Positions 1-6,162 of a stretch of DNA of 6,162 nucleotides are shown piece by piece (positions within the stretch are counted from its first letter, which is position 1; every line of letters starts with the position of its first letter). The position numbers and the translations under genes were made by a program. The notes beneath the pieces were generated by a model that saw nothing but the letters and a program-made list of their open reading frames with translations, was not told the origin of the DNA and made no database searches. The DNA comes from an uncultured Planctomycetaceae bacterium (lineage in GTDB: Bacteria > Planctomycetota > Planctomycetia > Pirellulales > Pirellulaceae): NCBI GenBank assembly GCA_903927685.1, contig CAIYOB010000938.1:1-6162 (forward strand). The letters are read 5' to 3'.

Positions 1-3000
1 ATAATGAACGTGTCGTCGCCGTCGCCGCCGTGCAGGAACAGCTTGCCGCGGTTGTGGTTGACTTCCAGTTGATCGTCACCGTCGCTGCCGTAGACGACCG
101 TGGTGGCCGAGACGCCGTTGGTCATGCGGGACGTGTCGGCGATGGGGACGCCGAGCGGGAATTCGATGGTCCGATTGTCCCGATCGGGGATCTGCGGCAC
201 CGTGCCGACGATCAGGCGGTCGTGGCCCAGCCCCAAGTTCACGATGGTCTGGATGACCGTGTCGTCCGAGTAGACCAAGTCATCGCCCCGCCAGGTGTTG
301 ACGGTCAGCAATTCGATCTGCCGGAAGGTGACGAGTTCGCGGCCCGTGCCATCGCCGGCCAGAACGCGGCCGGCCGTGATGTCGCCGAGGTCCGAGTCCA
401 GCAGCAAGGAATCGTCTCCGTCCGTGCCGACGATGGTCAACTCGTCCACTCCGGCCGTTCCGCCGCTGTCCGCGATCGTGATCTCGGAACTGGTCGTGCC
501 AGTCAGATTCAGGATGTAGTACTCATTGACGGCGGCCGCAGCCGCTCCGCTGCCGCCATTGTCCAGCGTGACAGAGCCAATCCAAGGAGTGACGGCGACG
601 AGCGTCGTGCCGACGCGAAGCTGCCCGTCGCTGTCGTTCAGGACCAGCAGATTGGCGCCGGACGTGCTCGTGCGGGCATCGACCGACGTGATGCTCGCCC
701 GTTCGAAGATCGGCACACCGCCGTCGAGCAGGCTCTCCAGCTGCGTCTGGCGGGTCTGGTTGACGACCAGGTCCAGGTAGGTCGCGGCGTAAACATCCGC
801 CCGCGCGCCCAACTCCTGGACCTCGAAGGGAATCGGGAACTCGGGATCCCGTTCGCCCTGGGCGAGCTGCCGGATGCCCTGTCCCTTGGCCAGCGGGCTG
901 CCGTCGTCGGCGAGGATCCGGCCGACGACAAAGTAGTTGCCCAGCAGCGACATGTCGGCGTCCTGCTTTTCGATCAGGGTGTCGACGCCGCCCGCGTCGC
1001 GGAACACGTCGCTGCCGGCGTCGCCCGTGAACGTGTCGTCGCCCGGGCCGCCGTCGAGGACGTCAGCGAAGGGAGTCCCAACCAAACGATCGTTGCCGTC
1101 GCCACCGTCCAGTTGGACGGCCACCAGATCGTGCACTACGGCGTCGGCCAGCAGGGAATCACGGCCCGCATGTCCGAGGACGACCAGGGAATCCGCATGC
1201 GTCGTGTCGTCCCGGTGCGTCTTGAGGAGCACGAACTCCATCACGCCATCGCGAACGACCGACACACGGGAGGGCCGCAGCGGCGGCTCGTCCGGCGCTG
1301 GAGCCGTCGGGCGGTCCGAACGGATCGTGAAGGTGTCGTTGGCTGCCGATCGGTCGCCCAGCGGCGTCGACTGCCCGCCGTGGATGATGATCGTATCGGA
1401 CGCGAAATCGTCCGTACCGCTGTCCGGCTCGTCGACGGCGACCAGGATCGGCGCCGCGGAACCGTCAGCCTGGACCAGCGGGTTGCCGAACTCGTCCACG
1501 CGCGGCCGGCCCGTACCATTGAAGCGGCGGAATCCGTCTGCATCCAGGACGGGGGCATTGGCTCTGCGCAGCACGGGATCGCCTTGCCGCTGGACCCGCC
1601 GGTCGCCGTTTTCGTCGAACGCCGGTTCGCCCGGCAACCGCAGTACGTCGTCTCCGGCCTCGTGATTCAAGAGGTTCCCCGCGCCGTCGCGAAGTTGCTG
1701 GCCAATAGCCCAGTTCCAGCCGGCCTGACCGCCGGGCATGGCGTCGGCGACCTGGACGGACCTCGTCCCGGCGTCGACCGCGGTGATCCGACTACCGCGA
1801 CGCTCGCCGGTTGCGGGATGCGTCAAGAACAGGACAAAAGAGCCGTCGCCGGGAACGGCCGACAACTCGGGCAGCGAGCCGCCGAACAGCGTGCCCAGGG
1901 TGACCGTCAAACCGTCCGCGCTGGAGGACGCTCCCGGGCCCTGGATGGGCGCCGGGTAGACCAGGGGCCGAGGCAGGGAGTCGTCGAGCGATTGCGGAAC
2001 GCCGCGGAGCGGGTCGGTGAGCGGGACGCCGGCCGAGCTGTAGACGCGTTCGCCGCCCAGCGCCATCCGCGGCGTGCGGACGGCATAGCGTGCCGGCAGT
2101 CCGTCGGCATCAGTGACCACCTCGTTGCCGAGGTAAGCCATCAGCTCGCCGCCTTCGTAGGACAGCGGATTGCCTTCGTCGTCGGCGACCACGTCGCCCA
2201 CCGTATGGAACAGCGCCGCTCCATCGCCGTCCTGCAGCGGCCGGCCGGCTTCGTCGACATAGGGGCCGCCGTGCATCAGGGAGGCGTCGCCCTCCAGCAG
2301 GCCGATTTCGCCCGCCACGCCGACAAACACGACCTGCCAGGGGTTGGCACTCGTACCGGCACCCGTGACGCTCACGTCGCCGATGCCGGTCAGCGCTTCC
2401 AGTGCCGACTCGATCGCGGCGGCCGTTGCATTGTACGGCAAGGCAGCCGTCGTCTCGTTACCGTAGGACAGCGTCCATGTGCCAGCCTTGCCGCTGTGCG
2501 AGATGGCCTGAGCGGAAAACGTAAACTCGAAGACTTCCAACAACGCGACGCTGGAACCGACGCCGGGGAACTCCACCCGCCACGGATCCAGCGGCGAGCC
2601 CGCCCCGGTCACGGTGACGGCTTGCAGTTCGACGATGCTCTCGTCGCTTCCGACCTGGCGCAACGCCGCTTGAACTTGCGCCGCAGTGGCGTTGTAGGCC
2701 AGGGGCTGGGTGGCTCGATCGAGATAGCTCAGGGCGAACGTCCCCGACCGGCCGGCGAAGGACACCCGCTGAATCGCGTTCGTCTCGGCCGCCTCGACAG
2801 GAACCTCGATCTGCGGAGCGATCGCGGCGATCGCCACCTGGGCGGGCCTCAGCCAGTAGGTCGGATTGCCCTGCTCGTCCAGGCTCGGACGCAGCACGCT
2901 GCGCGTGCCCCCGCTGTCGCCGGCGTCGATCGTCAGGCTGCCCAGTCCGGCGCCCTGCAGGTCCATCACCTCCACCGTGTCGGCTCCCGCCGACGCCTCG

Positions 3001-6000
3001 ACGGCAAAGTTCTCGATCCCGGCAAGGTACACTTGCTGATCCGACTGGCGGTCGGTCGAGGGATCAAGCGAAAGGTCCCAGATTCGGGTGCGGACAGCGT
3101 TCCGCTGCGTCAGGGTCAGCGTCTGCCCGCCACGGACGGAGTTGTACGAACCGCCGCCCGCGGCCGCAACGTCGACCAGGAAGTACTCGGCGCGTTTCCC
3201 GCCTTCGAGCGTGAGGGTGTCGCCGTCTTTGAGGGCTCCCGACGCCTGAGAGCCACCGTCCAGGATGGTGTCGGAGCCGTCCCCGGTAAGCCAATAGAGG
3301 ACGTCGCGACCCGCGTCGCCCAGGACCGCGTCCGCCCCCGCGCCGCCGGCCGCATCGTCGTCGCCGTCCCCGCCGCGGAGCACGTCGTCGCCGCCGCGGC
3401 CGTAGAGCTGGTCGTTATCGGCGCCGCCGTCGAGCCAATCGTCGCCCTCACCGCCATCGATTTCGTCGTCACCGCTCCCGCCCAGGATCACGTCGTGACC
3501 AGCGCCGCCGAAGAGCTTGTCGCCCCCCTTGCGCGTCGTCCGAGTGGCGTTCGTCGTGGGGTCCACGACTTCGATCACAATGCTCACAGCCTCGTTGCCG
3601 CCGTAGATCAAGTCGTCGCCGTCGCCGCCCAGGATGCGGTCGTTGCCGCTGGCGACGGCCAGATCGGCCACGCCGCCGAACAGCGTATCGTCGCCCTCGC
3701 GGCCCTCGATCACATCGTCGCCGGCGCCGCCGTACACGATCTCGACTCCGCTGGAGCCTTGCACGGAATCGTCGCCGTCGTCGCCGTAGATCGTGACCAG
3801 GCGAGTCGCGTTTGCCGGGGGAGCTCCGATCTGGAAGCGGTCATTGCCGATCCCGCCGTGCAGTTCGAGTTCGGCGCCAATCCCGTCGCCGATCACCAGC
3901 AGGTCATCGCCCGCGCCGCCGTAGGCCACGATCTTGCGGACTTCGGCCGCCTTGAACGTCTTGTTGAGCTTACGGTTCTGGGTGGGGTCCGTCGGATCCA
4001 GGATCTTGAACGGCTCGCCTTCCCACAGCACCTGAATCGCCTCCGCGCCGTCGCTGTCCTGGACTCGCCGCACCTCGAACAACTCACCGCTATCCTGCCT
4101 CAGCTTGTCCTCGTCCACACTGCGCGAGGGCGCGCGGGGACCCATGTTCAAGTACAACGTGCCGTCGGTTTCCAGGTTCGCCAGGACCGGCGGAGTCTTC
4201 TCGGCGCAGACGTGGTTGAACCGTGCCAAGACGACCCGCAGGAACTCGAAGGACTGGTCGAAGACCGTGACGCTGCCCAGCTTGATCTGCAGGAACGCCT
4301 GCAGGAACACGCCCAGGTCGCCGCTGGTGTCGAAAATGCAAGCCGGCCCGATGTCCAGACGGTGGACCAGTTCGTCCAGGCGGATCTTGTTGTCGACCTT
4401 GCCCGTCCGCTCGTCCGGGATGTCGTGCAGATTGAAGTCGATGCCCGCGAACACGCCCCCCTCGACGCCGGCCTCGATGATCCCGCCGACTCCGACGGAG
4501 GCCCCGGCCTTGATCTTGACCTCGAAATCCAACTCCGGCACATCCACGCCGTTCTTCTTGTCCCGCAGGTAGAAACCGTTGAAAATCAAGCCGGCCTCGG
4601 CGGGGCTATAGCCGGTCTTCTGGAATTCGATGAACCCGGAGGTGTCGAACCCGAAACCGAAGTCGGCGACAACGCGGACTTCGCCGCCCAACCGGGCATT
4701 CAGGCCCGGAATGCCGGGGATCGGGAACGACTTGGTGTAGTCAAAGTCGAGCACCAACGGCGGCATGTTGAAGATGAACAGGTCCGCCGGCTTGCCGATG
4801 ATCAGATTGAAGATCGCCGTCGGATCCGACAGCAGCGGAATCTCCAGGTTCTGCATCGAGGTAAAGCCGCTGACGAAGCTCTTGGCCTGTGACGAAAGCT
4901 GGCCGCCCGGGCCCGTCCCGCCGGGAGCGGTGCCGGTCGGTTGCTTCAACTGCTGCTTCAGGTTGTGGTTCGAGGCGTCGGGCGGTTTCGTGTCCGAGAG
5001 CTTCTTGTTCTTGTCCCGCAGGTCGTTGCTGCGGCCGGCGATGACGAAGTCGCCGAAGCCGATCATGACGGTCGGCGTATTGGTGGGGATGCTGTTGATC
5101 AAGTTCACGATCGTCACGGCCGTATCGATGAAGCCGCGGTTGAACTTCGGACCGCCGAACAGCTGGGCGAGGTCCAGGAACGTGGTTGGCTTCTTGGCCA
5201 GATCGGAGATCACGGGGATCGGCGTTGTGAGTGTCCGGATGATCGGCTCGAGCGGTCGGGTCGCCTTCTGCACGTTCTCCAGGATGGGCTTGGCGAACGA
5301 ACTGATAAAGGTGCCGAGGTCGAGCGACACGTTTTCCAAGACAATCGACGGCGGTTCGCCGAAGGTCGCCTGGAACCCGCCCGCGGTGCTGATGCGGGCG
5401 TCGGCGAAGACCTGGTCATAGCGGAACAGCGTGGAGACCGACGGGAAGACGTTCGTCGTTCCATCGCCGAGGCGGAGCCGGGCCCGGAGGTCAACATTCG
5501 CCTCGGCGGTCAGCCGGGCCTCCAAGGCCAGGGTGCTGAGGTTCCGCAGCCCCAGTCGTCCGCTCGCGCCGCCTTGCAGGTCGACGTCAAACGAGCCGAA
5601 CAGGCCCGTGGGCACGCCGTCGTCCAGCGGGTCGGTCCCGGGCAACATGTCCGTCAGGTCCAGGCCCACGAAGCCCAACGTGGCGTTGAACCGGGCCGGG
5701 TTCACGCGTCCCGTGACCGGATCCTTCTCGCCCTTCAGGGTCGCGGAGAGGTCGAGTGAGAACTCTTCGCCCGTGGGCGTGACCCCCGTCGTATCGACGT
5801 AGAAGGTGTCGTTGACGCTGAAGCCGAAGCCGATCCCGAACAGGTAGTCCAGACTCAGCACGACGGAGACGTTCGAATCGAGTTTCAGCCCCAGGGCTGG
5901 AACGGCAACGTCGAAATCGAGCGGCACCTCTTTGCGAAAGAGGTTGTCGCCGATCATCAGGTTGAACTGAATGTAGTCCGGGCCGAGCGTCAGGCGAACG

Positions 6001-6162
6001 AGCTTCGACCGCTGCGCCAGCAGGGTTTCCGCCGCCGCGCGAACCTGCGCATCGCTGCTCGCCAGGTCCGTTTGCAGCTGCTGCAATTCGGCGGTCGAGA
6101 TCAGCGGCACGGAAACGTACCGGCCCAACTCGCGGTCGAATCGCTGCGTGACCAGGATGTCG
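1..6162 (-). CDS. Giant RTX-type calcium-binding surface/secreted protein, internal fragment (both ends outside window)
   Basis: One frame (codons 6161-6159 down to 5-3) is open for 2053 codons with no stop, so the protein exceeds 2000 residues and neither terminus is visible. The product is Asp/Gly-rich and contains many nonapeptides of the form GGxGxDxUx (for example YGGAGDDVI, LGGSGDDEI, DGGEGDDWL). These are the hemolysin-type calcium-binding motif, which in known proteins folds into a Ca2+-loaded parallel beta-roll after export. No catalytic domain, membrane helix or signal peptide is visible; a signal peptide or type I secretion signal would lie outside. The modules in order are a beta-rich region, linker, beta-rich module with two Cys, RTX block, ~80-residue tandem repeats, octapeptide arrays, a second RTX block and a mixed C-terminal module. 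The role is probably structural or adhesive outside the cell (inference). The family class is well supported; the specific function is unknown. Confidence 0.93.
3..719 (-). other. C-terminal-side beta module with scattered Ca2+-type motifs (residues 1815-2053, continues outside)
   Basis: The order of motifs is GVPIFERASITSVDA; GANLLVLNDSDGQLRVG; VTPWIGSVTLDNGG; NEYYILNLTGTTSSEITIAD; SGGTAGVDELTIVGTDGDDS; a bridging strand FRQIELLTVNTWRGDDLVYS; GLGHDRLIVG; and finally YGSDGDDQLEV and HGGDGDDTFII (residues 2024-2053). The chain alternates beta strands with GxDGDD-type ligands. I recall this succession (LNDSDGxLxVG, PWxGxxxLDN, EYYIxxxTG, DELTIxGTDGDD) from other giant RTX-like proteins, where it can recur. 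The last visible repeat is cut by the window edge, so further calcium-binding repeats probably follow. Confidence 0.6.
720..968 (-). other. Mixed segment after RTX block 2 (residues 1732-1814)
   Basis: The segment begins QDADMSLLGNYFVVGRILAD and continues DGSPLAKGQGIRQLAQ. Glycines at 1747, 1754, 1762 and 1769 are 7-8 residues apart, and the phrase DDGSPL echoes the GxPL unit of the octapeptide arrays, so this may be a decayed third copy. Then come a charged stretch (GERDPEFPIPFEVQELGA) and a probable helix (YLDLVVNQTRQTQLESLLDG) leading into the next module. Confidence 0.4.
969..1112 (-). repeat. Second RTX calcium-binding block (residues 1684-1731)
   Basis: The sequence reads LDGGDGNDRLVGTPFADVLD, GGPGDDTFTGDAGSDVFRD, AGGVDTLIE. 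It contains clear GGDGNDRLV, GGPGDDTFT and GDAGSDVFR nonapeptides, with the common NDRLVGTPFADVLDGG phrasing of RTX repeats. It is a compact roll of about four to five turns, much shorter than the main block. Calcium binding is expected from the motif. It ends at DTLIE before a charged helical-looking segment. Confidence 0.92.
1113..1439 (-). other. Acidic/beta-rich segment with RTX-like fragments (residues 1575-1683)
   Basis: The stretch starts with AVDEPDSGTDDFASDTIIIH, which resembles a degenerate calcium-binding repeat (SDTIIIHGG). It is followed by AANDTFTIRSD. A Pro-rich linker (RPTAPAPDEPPLRPS) then separates strands SVVRDGVMEFVLLKT and DSLVVLGHAGRDSLL, which run up to the second RTX block. 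No enzyme motif is visible. It is probably a joining region that extends the calcium-binding structure. Confidence 0.45.
1440..1703 (-). repeat. Octapeptide array II, 11 units (residues 1487-1574)
   Basis: Cutting every 8 residues from 1487 gives GQQLRDGA, GNLLNHEA, GDDVLRLP, GEPAFDEN, GDRRVQRQ, GDPVLRRA, NAPVLDAD, GFRRFNGT, GRPRVDEF, GNPLVQAD, GSAAPILV. Gly starts 10 of the 11 units, and Pro at position 3 is common. The acidic DxxG junction recurs at Asp1492, Asp1516 and Asp1540, exactly 24 residues apart, then at Asp1556. This is the same organisation as array I, here with more Arg. The two arrays are therefore probably homologous. Fold and ligand are unknown. Confidence 0.75.
1692..2018 (-). 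other. Beta-rich spacer between the two octapeptide arrays (residues 1382-1490)
   Basis: After the last octads (which it overlaps by a few residues at each end) the 8-residue rhythm is lost. A Pro/Ser-rich turn (LPRPLVYPAPIQGPGASSS) is followed by strands: GLTVTLGTLFGGSLPEL, SFVLFLTHPATGERRGS, RITAVDAGTRSVQVAD. The stretch AMPGGQAGWNWAIGQQ then leads into array II, with two Trp close together. It looks like a separate small beta domain. The phase of the octads differs on its two sides, so it is not simply a degenerate stretch of one continuous array. Confidence 0.45.
2007..2270 (-). repeat. Octapeptide array I, 11 units with 24-residue superperiod (residues 1298-1385)
   Basis: Cutting the protein every 8 residues from 1298 gives GGPYVDEA, GRPLQDGD, GAALFHTV, GDVVADDE, GNPLSYEG, GELMAYLG, NEVVTDAD, GLPARYAV, RTPRMALG, GERVYSSA, GVPLTDPL. 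Position 1 is Gly in 9 of 11. Position 4 is mostly hydrophobic, and position 3 is often Pro. Every third unit resembles the others of its type: units 1, 4, 7 and 10 carry a Val pair or Tyr-Val and mostly an acidic end; units 2, 5, 8 and 11 are GxPL-like. This gives a 24-residue (72-base) superrepeat. The pattern suggests a regular solenoid or repeated hairpins. I do not recognise a named family. Confidence 0.75.
2292..2531 (-). repeat. ~80-residue tandem repeat, copy B (residues 1211-1290)
   Basis: The copy reads FEFTFSAQAISHSGKAGTWT, LSYGNETTAALPYNATAAA, IESALEALTGIGDVSVTGAG, PWQVVFVGVAGEIGLLE. It aligns with copy A through SGT/AGT, LSY, YNATAA, ALxxL/V, VTGAG, PWxVxF and the closing LLE. 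DNA identity between the two copies is visibly limited (the YNATAA codons differ at several third positions), so the duplication is old. Only one residue separates the copies. Confidence 0.8.
2535..2765 (-). repeat. ~80-residue tandem repeat, copy A (residues 1133-1209)
   Basis: The copy reads VSFAGRSGTFALSY, then PLAYNATAAQVQAALRQVG, AVTVTGAG, PWRVEFPGVGSSVALLE. The YNATAAQVQAAL core with a following VTVTG and PWxVxFxG matches copy B position by position. I recall this beta-alpha-beta style repeat as frequent in giant planctomycete-type surface proteins, though I cannot give a database name. The core TAAQVQAALRQV is probably a helix and the flanks are strands. It likely forms a small folded bead in a chain of extracellular domains. 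Confidence 0.8.
2766..3251 (-). other. Post-RTX beta-rich segment (residues 971-1132)
   Basis: The nonapeptides give way to alternating strands: DGDTLTLEGGKRAEYFLVD, GGQTLTLTQRNAVRTRIWDL, VYLAGIENFAVEASAGADTV. The last contains a degenerate RTX-like GADTVEV. It is followed by SLTIDAGDSGGT, whose DSGGT core recurs near residue 1900. A single copy of the DxxGNP motif (SLDEQGNPTYW) sits near residue 1097 and anticipates the octapeptide arrays further on. The segment is probably a cap or continuation of the beta-roll. No enzyme motif is seen. Confidence 0.5.
3252..3923 (-). repeat. Main RTX (hemolysin-type Ca2+-binding) nonapeptide block, residues 747-970
   Basis: About 16 copies of the GGxGxDxUx motif can be read. 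They include YGGAGDDLL, HGGIGNDRF, YGDDGDDSV, YGGAGDDVI, EGREGDDTL, LGGDGDDLI, FGGAGHDVI, LGGSGDDEI, DGGEGDDWL, YGRGGDDVL, RGGDGDDDA and LGDAGRDVL. In characterised RTX proteins the Gly/Asp positions of consecutive repeats coordinate Ca2+ and stack into a parallel beta-roll that folds only in calcium-rich surroundings outside the cell. The early repeats are spaced out by strand-like inserts. The stretch from residue 881 onward is the tightest tandem run. The block ends with SDTILDGG, a typical closing form. On the plus strand the same DNA reads as runs of GTC and GCC. Confidence 0.95.
3528..3593 (-). other. 22-residue loop inserted in the RTX block (residues 857-878)
   Basis: Between YGGN and GGDKLFGGAGHD the nonapeptide pattern stops for EAVSIVIEVVDPTTNATRTT plus RK. 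The inserted part has a short hydrophobic strand (VSIVIEVV) followed by a Thr/Arg-rich turn. It holds no Ca2+ ligand pattern, and the repeat resumes straight afterwards. This suggests a loop or beta-hairpin protruding from the roll. A related interruption (VADLAVAS) occurs about 20 residues earlier. Confidence 0.6.
3924..4205 (-). other. Lead-in segment to the RTX block (residues 653-746)
   Basis: After Cys652 the chain runs through PPVLANLETDGTLYLNMGP, then a charged, Arg/Asp-rich stretch with alternating strands (ELFEVRRVQDSDGAEAIQVL). It ends in FKAAEVRKIVA, which leads directly into the first nonapeptide YGGAGDDLL. This is a capping or transition segment ahead of the calcium-binding roll. 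Its composition, with more Lys and Arg than the roll itself, fits a folded cap. Function is inferred from position only. Confidence 0.5.
4206..4886 (-). other. Second beta-rich module with the only two cysteines (residues 426-652)
   Basis: The module opens with a hydrophobic run (LEIPLLSDPTAIFNLIIG) and then has strand-like stretches, including FPIPGIPGLNARLGGEVRVV and DFGFGFDTSGFIEFQ. Residues 548-580 form a Gly-alternating amphipathic run (KIKAGASVGVGGIIEAGVEG and onward to DFNLHD). Next come an acidic segment with LDELVHRLDIGP and a closing strand region. Cys608 (in ACIFDTSG) and Cys652 (in NHVCAEK) lie 44 residues apart and are the only cysteines seen in the 2053 residues, so a disulfide in the exported protein is plausible (inference). 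I recall comparable modules just before RTX repeats in other giant calcium-binding proteins but cannot name the family. Confidence 0.6.
4887..5027 (-). other. Low-complexity hydrophilic linker (residues 379-425)
   Basis: The segment begins with a charged stretch (NDLRDKNKKLSD). It continues through a Gln/Lys part (NLKQQLKQP) and ends in a Thr/Pro/Gly run (TGTAPGGTGPGG). It lacks hydrophobic periodicity and separates two beta-rich regions, so it is probably a flexible, disordered interdomain linker. It contains one of only two TCA serine codons noticed in the whole frame (4890-4892). That codon is what ends the long antisense open frame. Confidence 0.7.
5028..6161 (-). other. Beta-rich N-terminal region of the fragment (residues 1-378)
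   Basis: This part has no calcium-binding nonapeptides. Residues 23-54 look helical (Ala-, Gln- and Leu-rich, containing AELQQLQTDLASS). After that come alternating hydrophobic/polar stretches typical of beta strands, such as FDVAVPALGLKLDSNVSVV, followed by LDYLFGIGFGFSVND and, later, LGLRNLSTLALEARL. A more helical, Pro-interrupted segment around residues 285-370 (LGTFISSFAKPILENVQ, then TAVTIVNLINSIPT) precedes the linker. From memory, similar long beta-rich segments precede RTX blocks in giant planctomycete-type proteins. I cannot name a domain family. The region continues upstream of the window, so its true N-terminal boundary is unknown. Confidence 0.6.

Noticed and set aside
937..1665. 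Plus-strand 242-codon Ser/Pro/Arg-rich frame
   Set aside because: The Ser/Arg/Pro-rich composition is typical of shadow frames in GC-rich DNA. It overlaps the second RTX block and octapeptide array II.
3064..3472. Minus-strand short frames of 76 and 118 codons over the RTX block
   Set aside because: They are in other frames of the same strand as the real gene and show Arg/Thr-rich shadow composition. The open frame with GGxGxDxUx repeats explains the DNA.
3252..3923. Dense GTCGTCGCC-type DNA repeats that could suggest a satellite or CRISPR-like array
   Set aside because: The spacing is multiples of 3 with a 27-base trend, and it is fully explained by nonapeptide Gly/Asp codons. There are no conserved direct repeats with unique spacers.
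30..4892. Plus-strand 1620-codon open frame starting at GTG
   Set aside because: It is the in-register complement of the minus-strand gene, and its V/A/I-rich composition mirrors Asp and Gly codons. It has no domain motifs, while the opposite strand has unmistakable RTX repeats.
4765..5421. Plus-strand 218-codon frame with hydrophobic stretches
   Set aside because: It is out of register with the real gene and entirely overlaps the linker and beta-rich coding sequence. The apparent membrane-like runs come from complementing polar codons. No ribosome site or family motif is seen.
4941..5759. Plus-strand 272-codon frame from a TTG start
   Set aside because: It lies in the same antisense register, continuing after the TGA at 4890-4892. 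It is another shadow of the gene's codon bias.
1..6162. Promoters, terminators, tRNAs, insertion sequences
   Set aside because: The whole window is coding without gaps. I saw no inverted repeat with a T-run, no tRNA-like fold, and no transposase or terminal repeats.

Overview
The window lies inside one very large gene on the minus strand. Read from position 6161 down to 3, a single frame runs 2053 codons with no stop. It has no credible start or end inside the window, so both ends of the gene lie outside. The base composition is GC-rich, with codons ending mostly in G or C. The translated protein is rich in Asp, Gly and Thr, almost free of cysteine, and carries RTX-type (hemolysin-type) calcium-binding nonapeptides. 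It is best read as the middle of a giant secreted or cell-surface calcium-binding protein. Proteins of this mosaic style are typical of Planctomycetes and some other GC-rich environmental bacteria. That assignment rests on composition and remembered module style, not on a marker gene.

Residues below are numbered within the window from codon 6161-6159. Layout from N to C: (1) residues 1-378, a beta-rich region with a short helical segment near its start; (2) 379-425, a charged, then Gln-, Pro- and Gly-rich linker; (3) 426-652, a second beta-rich module holding the only two cysteines; (4) 653-746, a lead-in to the calcium-binding block; (5) 747-970, a main RTX block of about 16 nonapeptides, broken by a 22-residue loop; (6) 971-1132, a beta-rich tail; (7) 1133-1290, two diverged ~80-residue tandem repeats; (8) 1298-1385 and 1487-1574, two arrays in which glycine recurs every 8 residues with a 24-residue superperiod, separated by an unrelated stretch; (9) 1684-1731, a second short RTX block; (10) 1815-2053, a beta-rich module with scattered RTX-like motifs that continues out of the window.

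There is no intergenic DNA, RNA gene, mobile element, CRISPR array, promoter or terminator here. The long plus-strand open frame (about 30 to 4892) is an antisense shadow. It is codon-for-codon in register with the real gene and stays open because the gene almost never uses TCA, TTA or CTA. The most interesting structure is the pair of octapeptide arrays, which I do not recognise as a named family.
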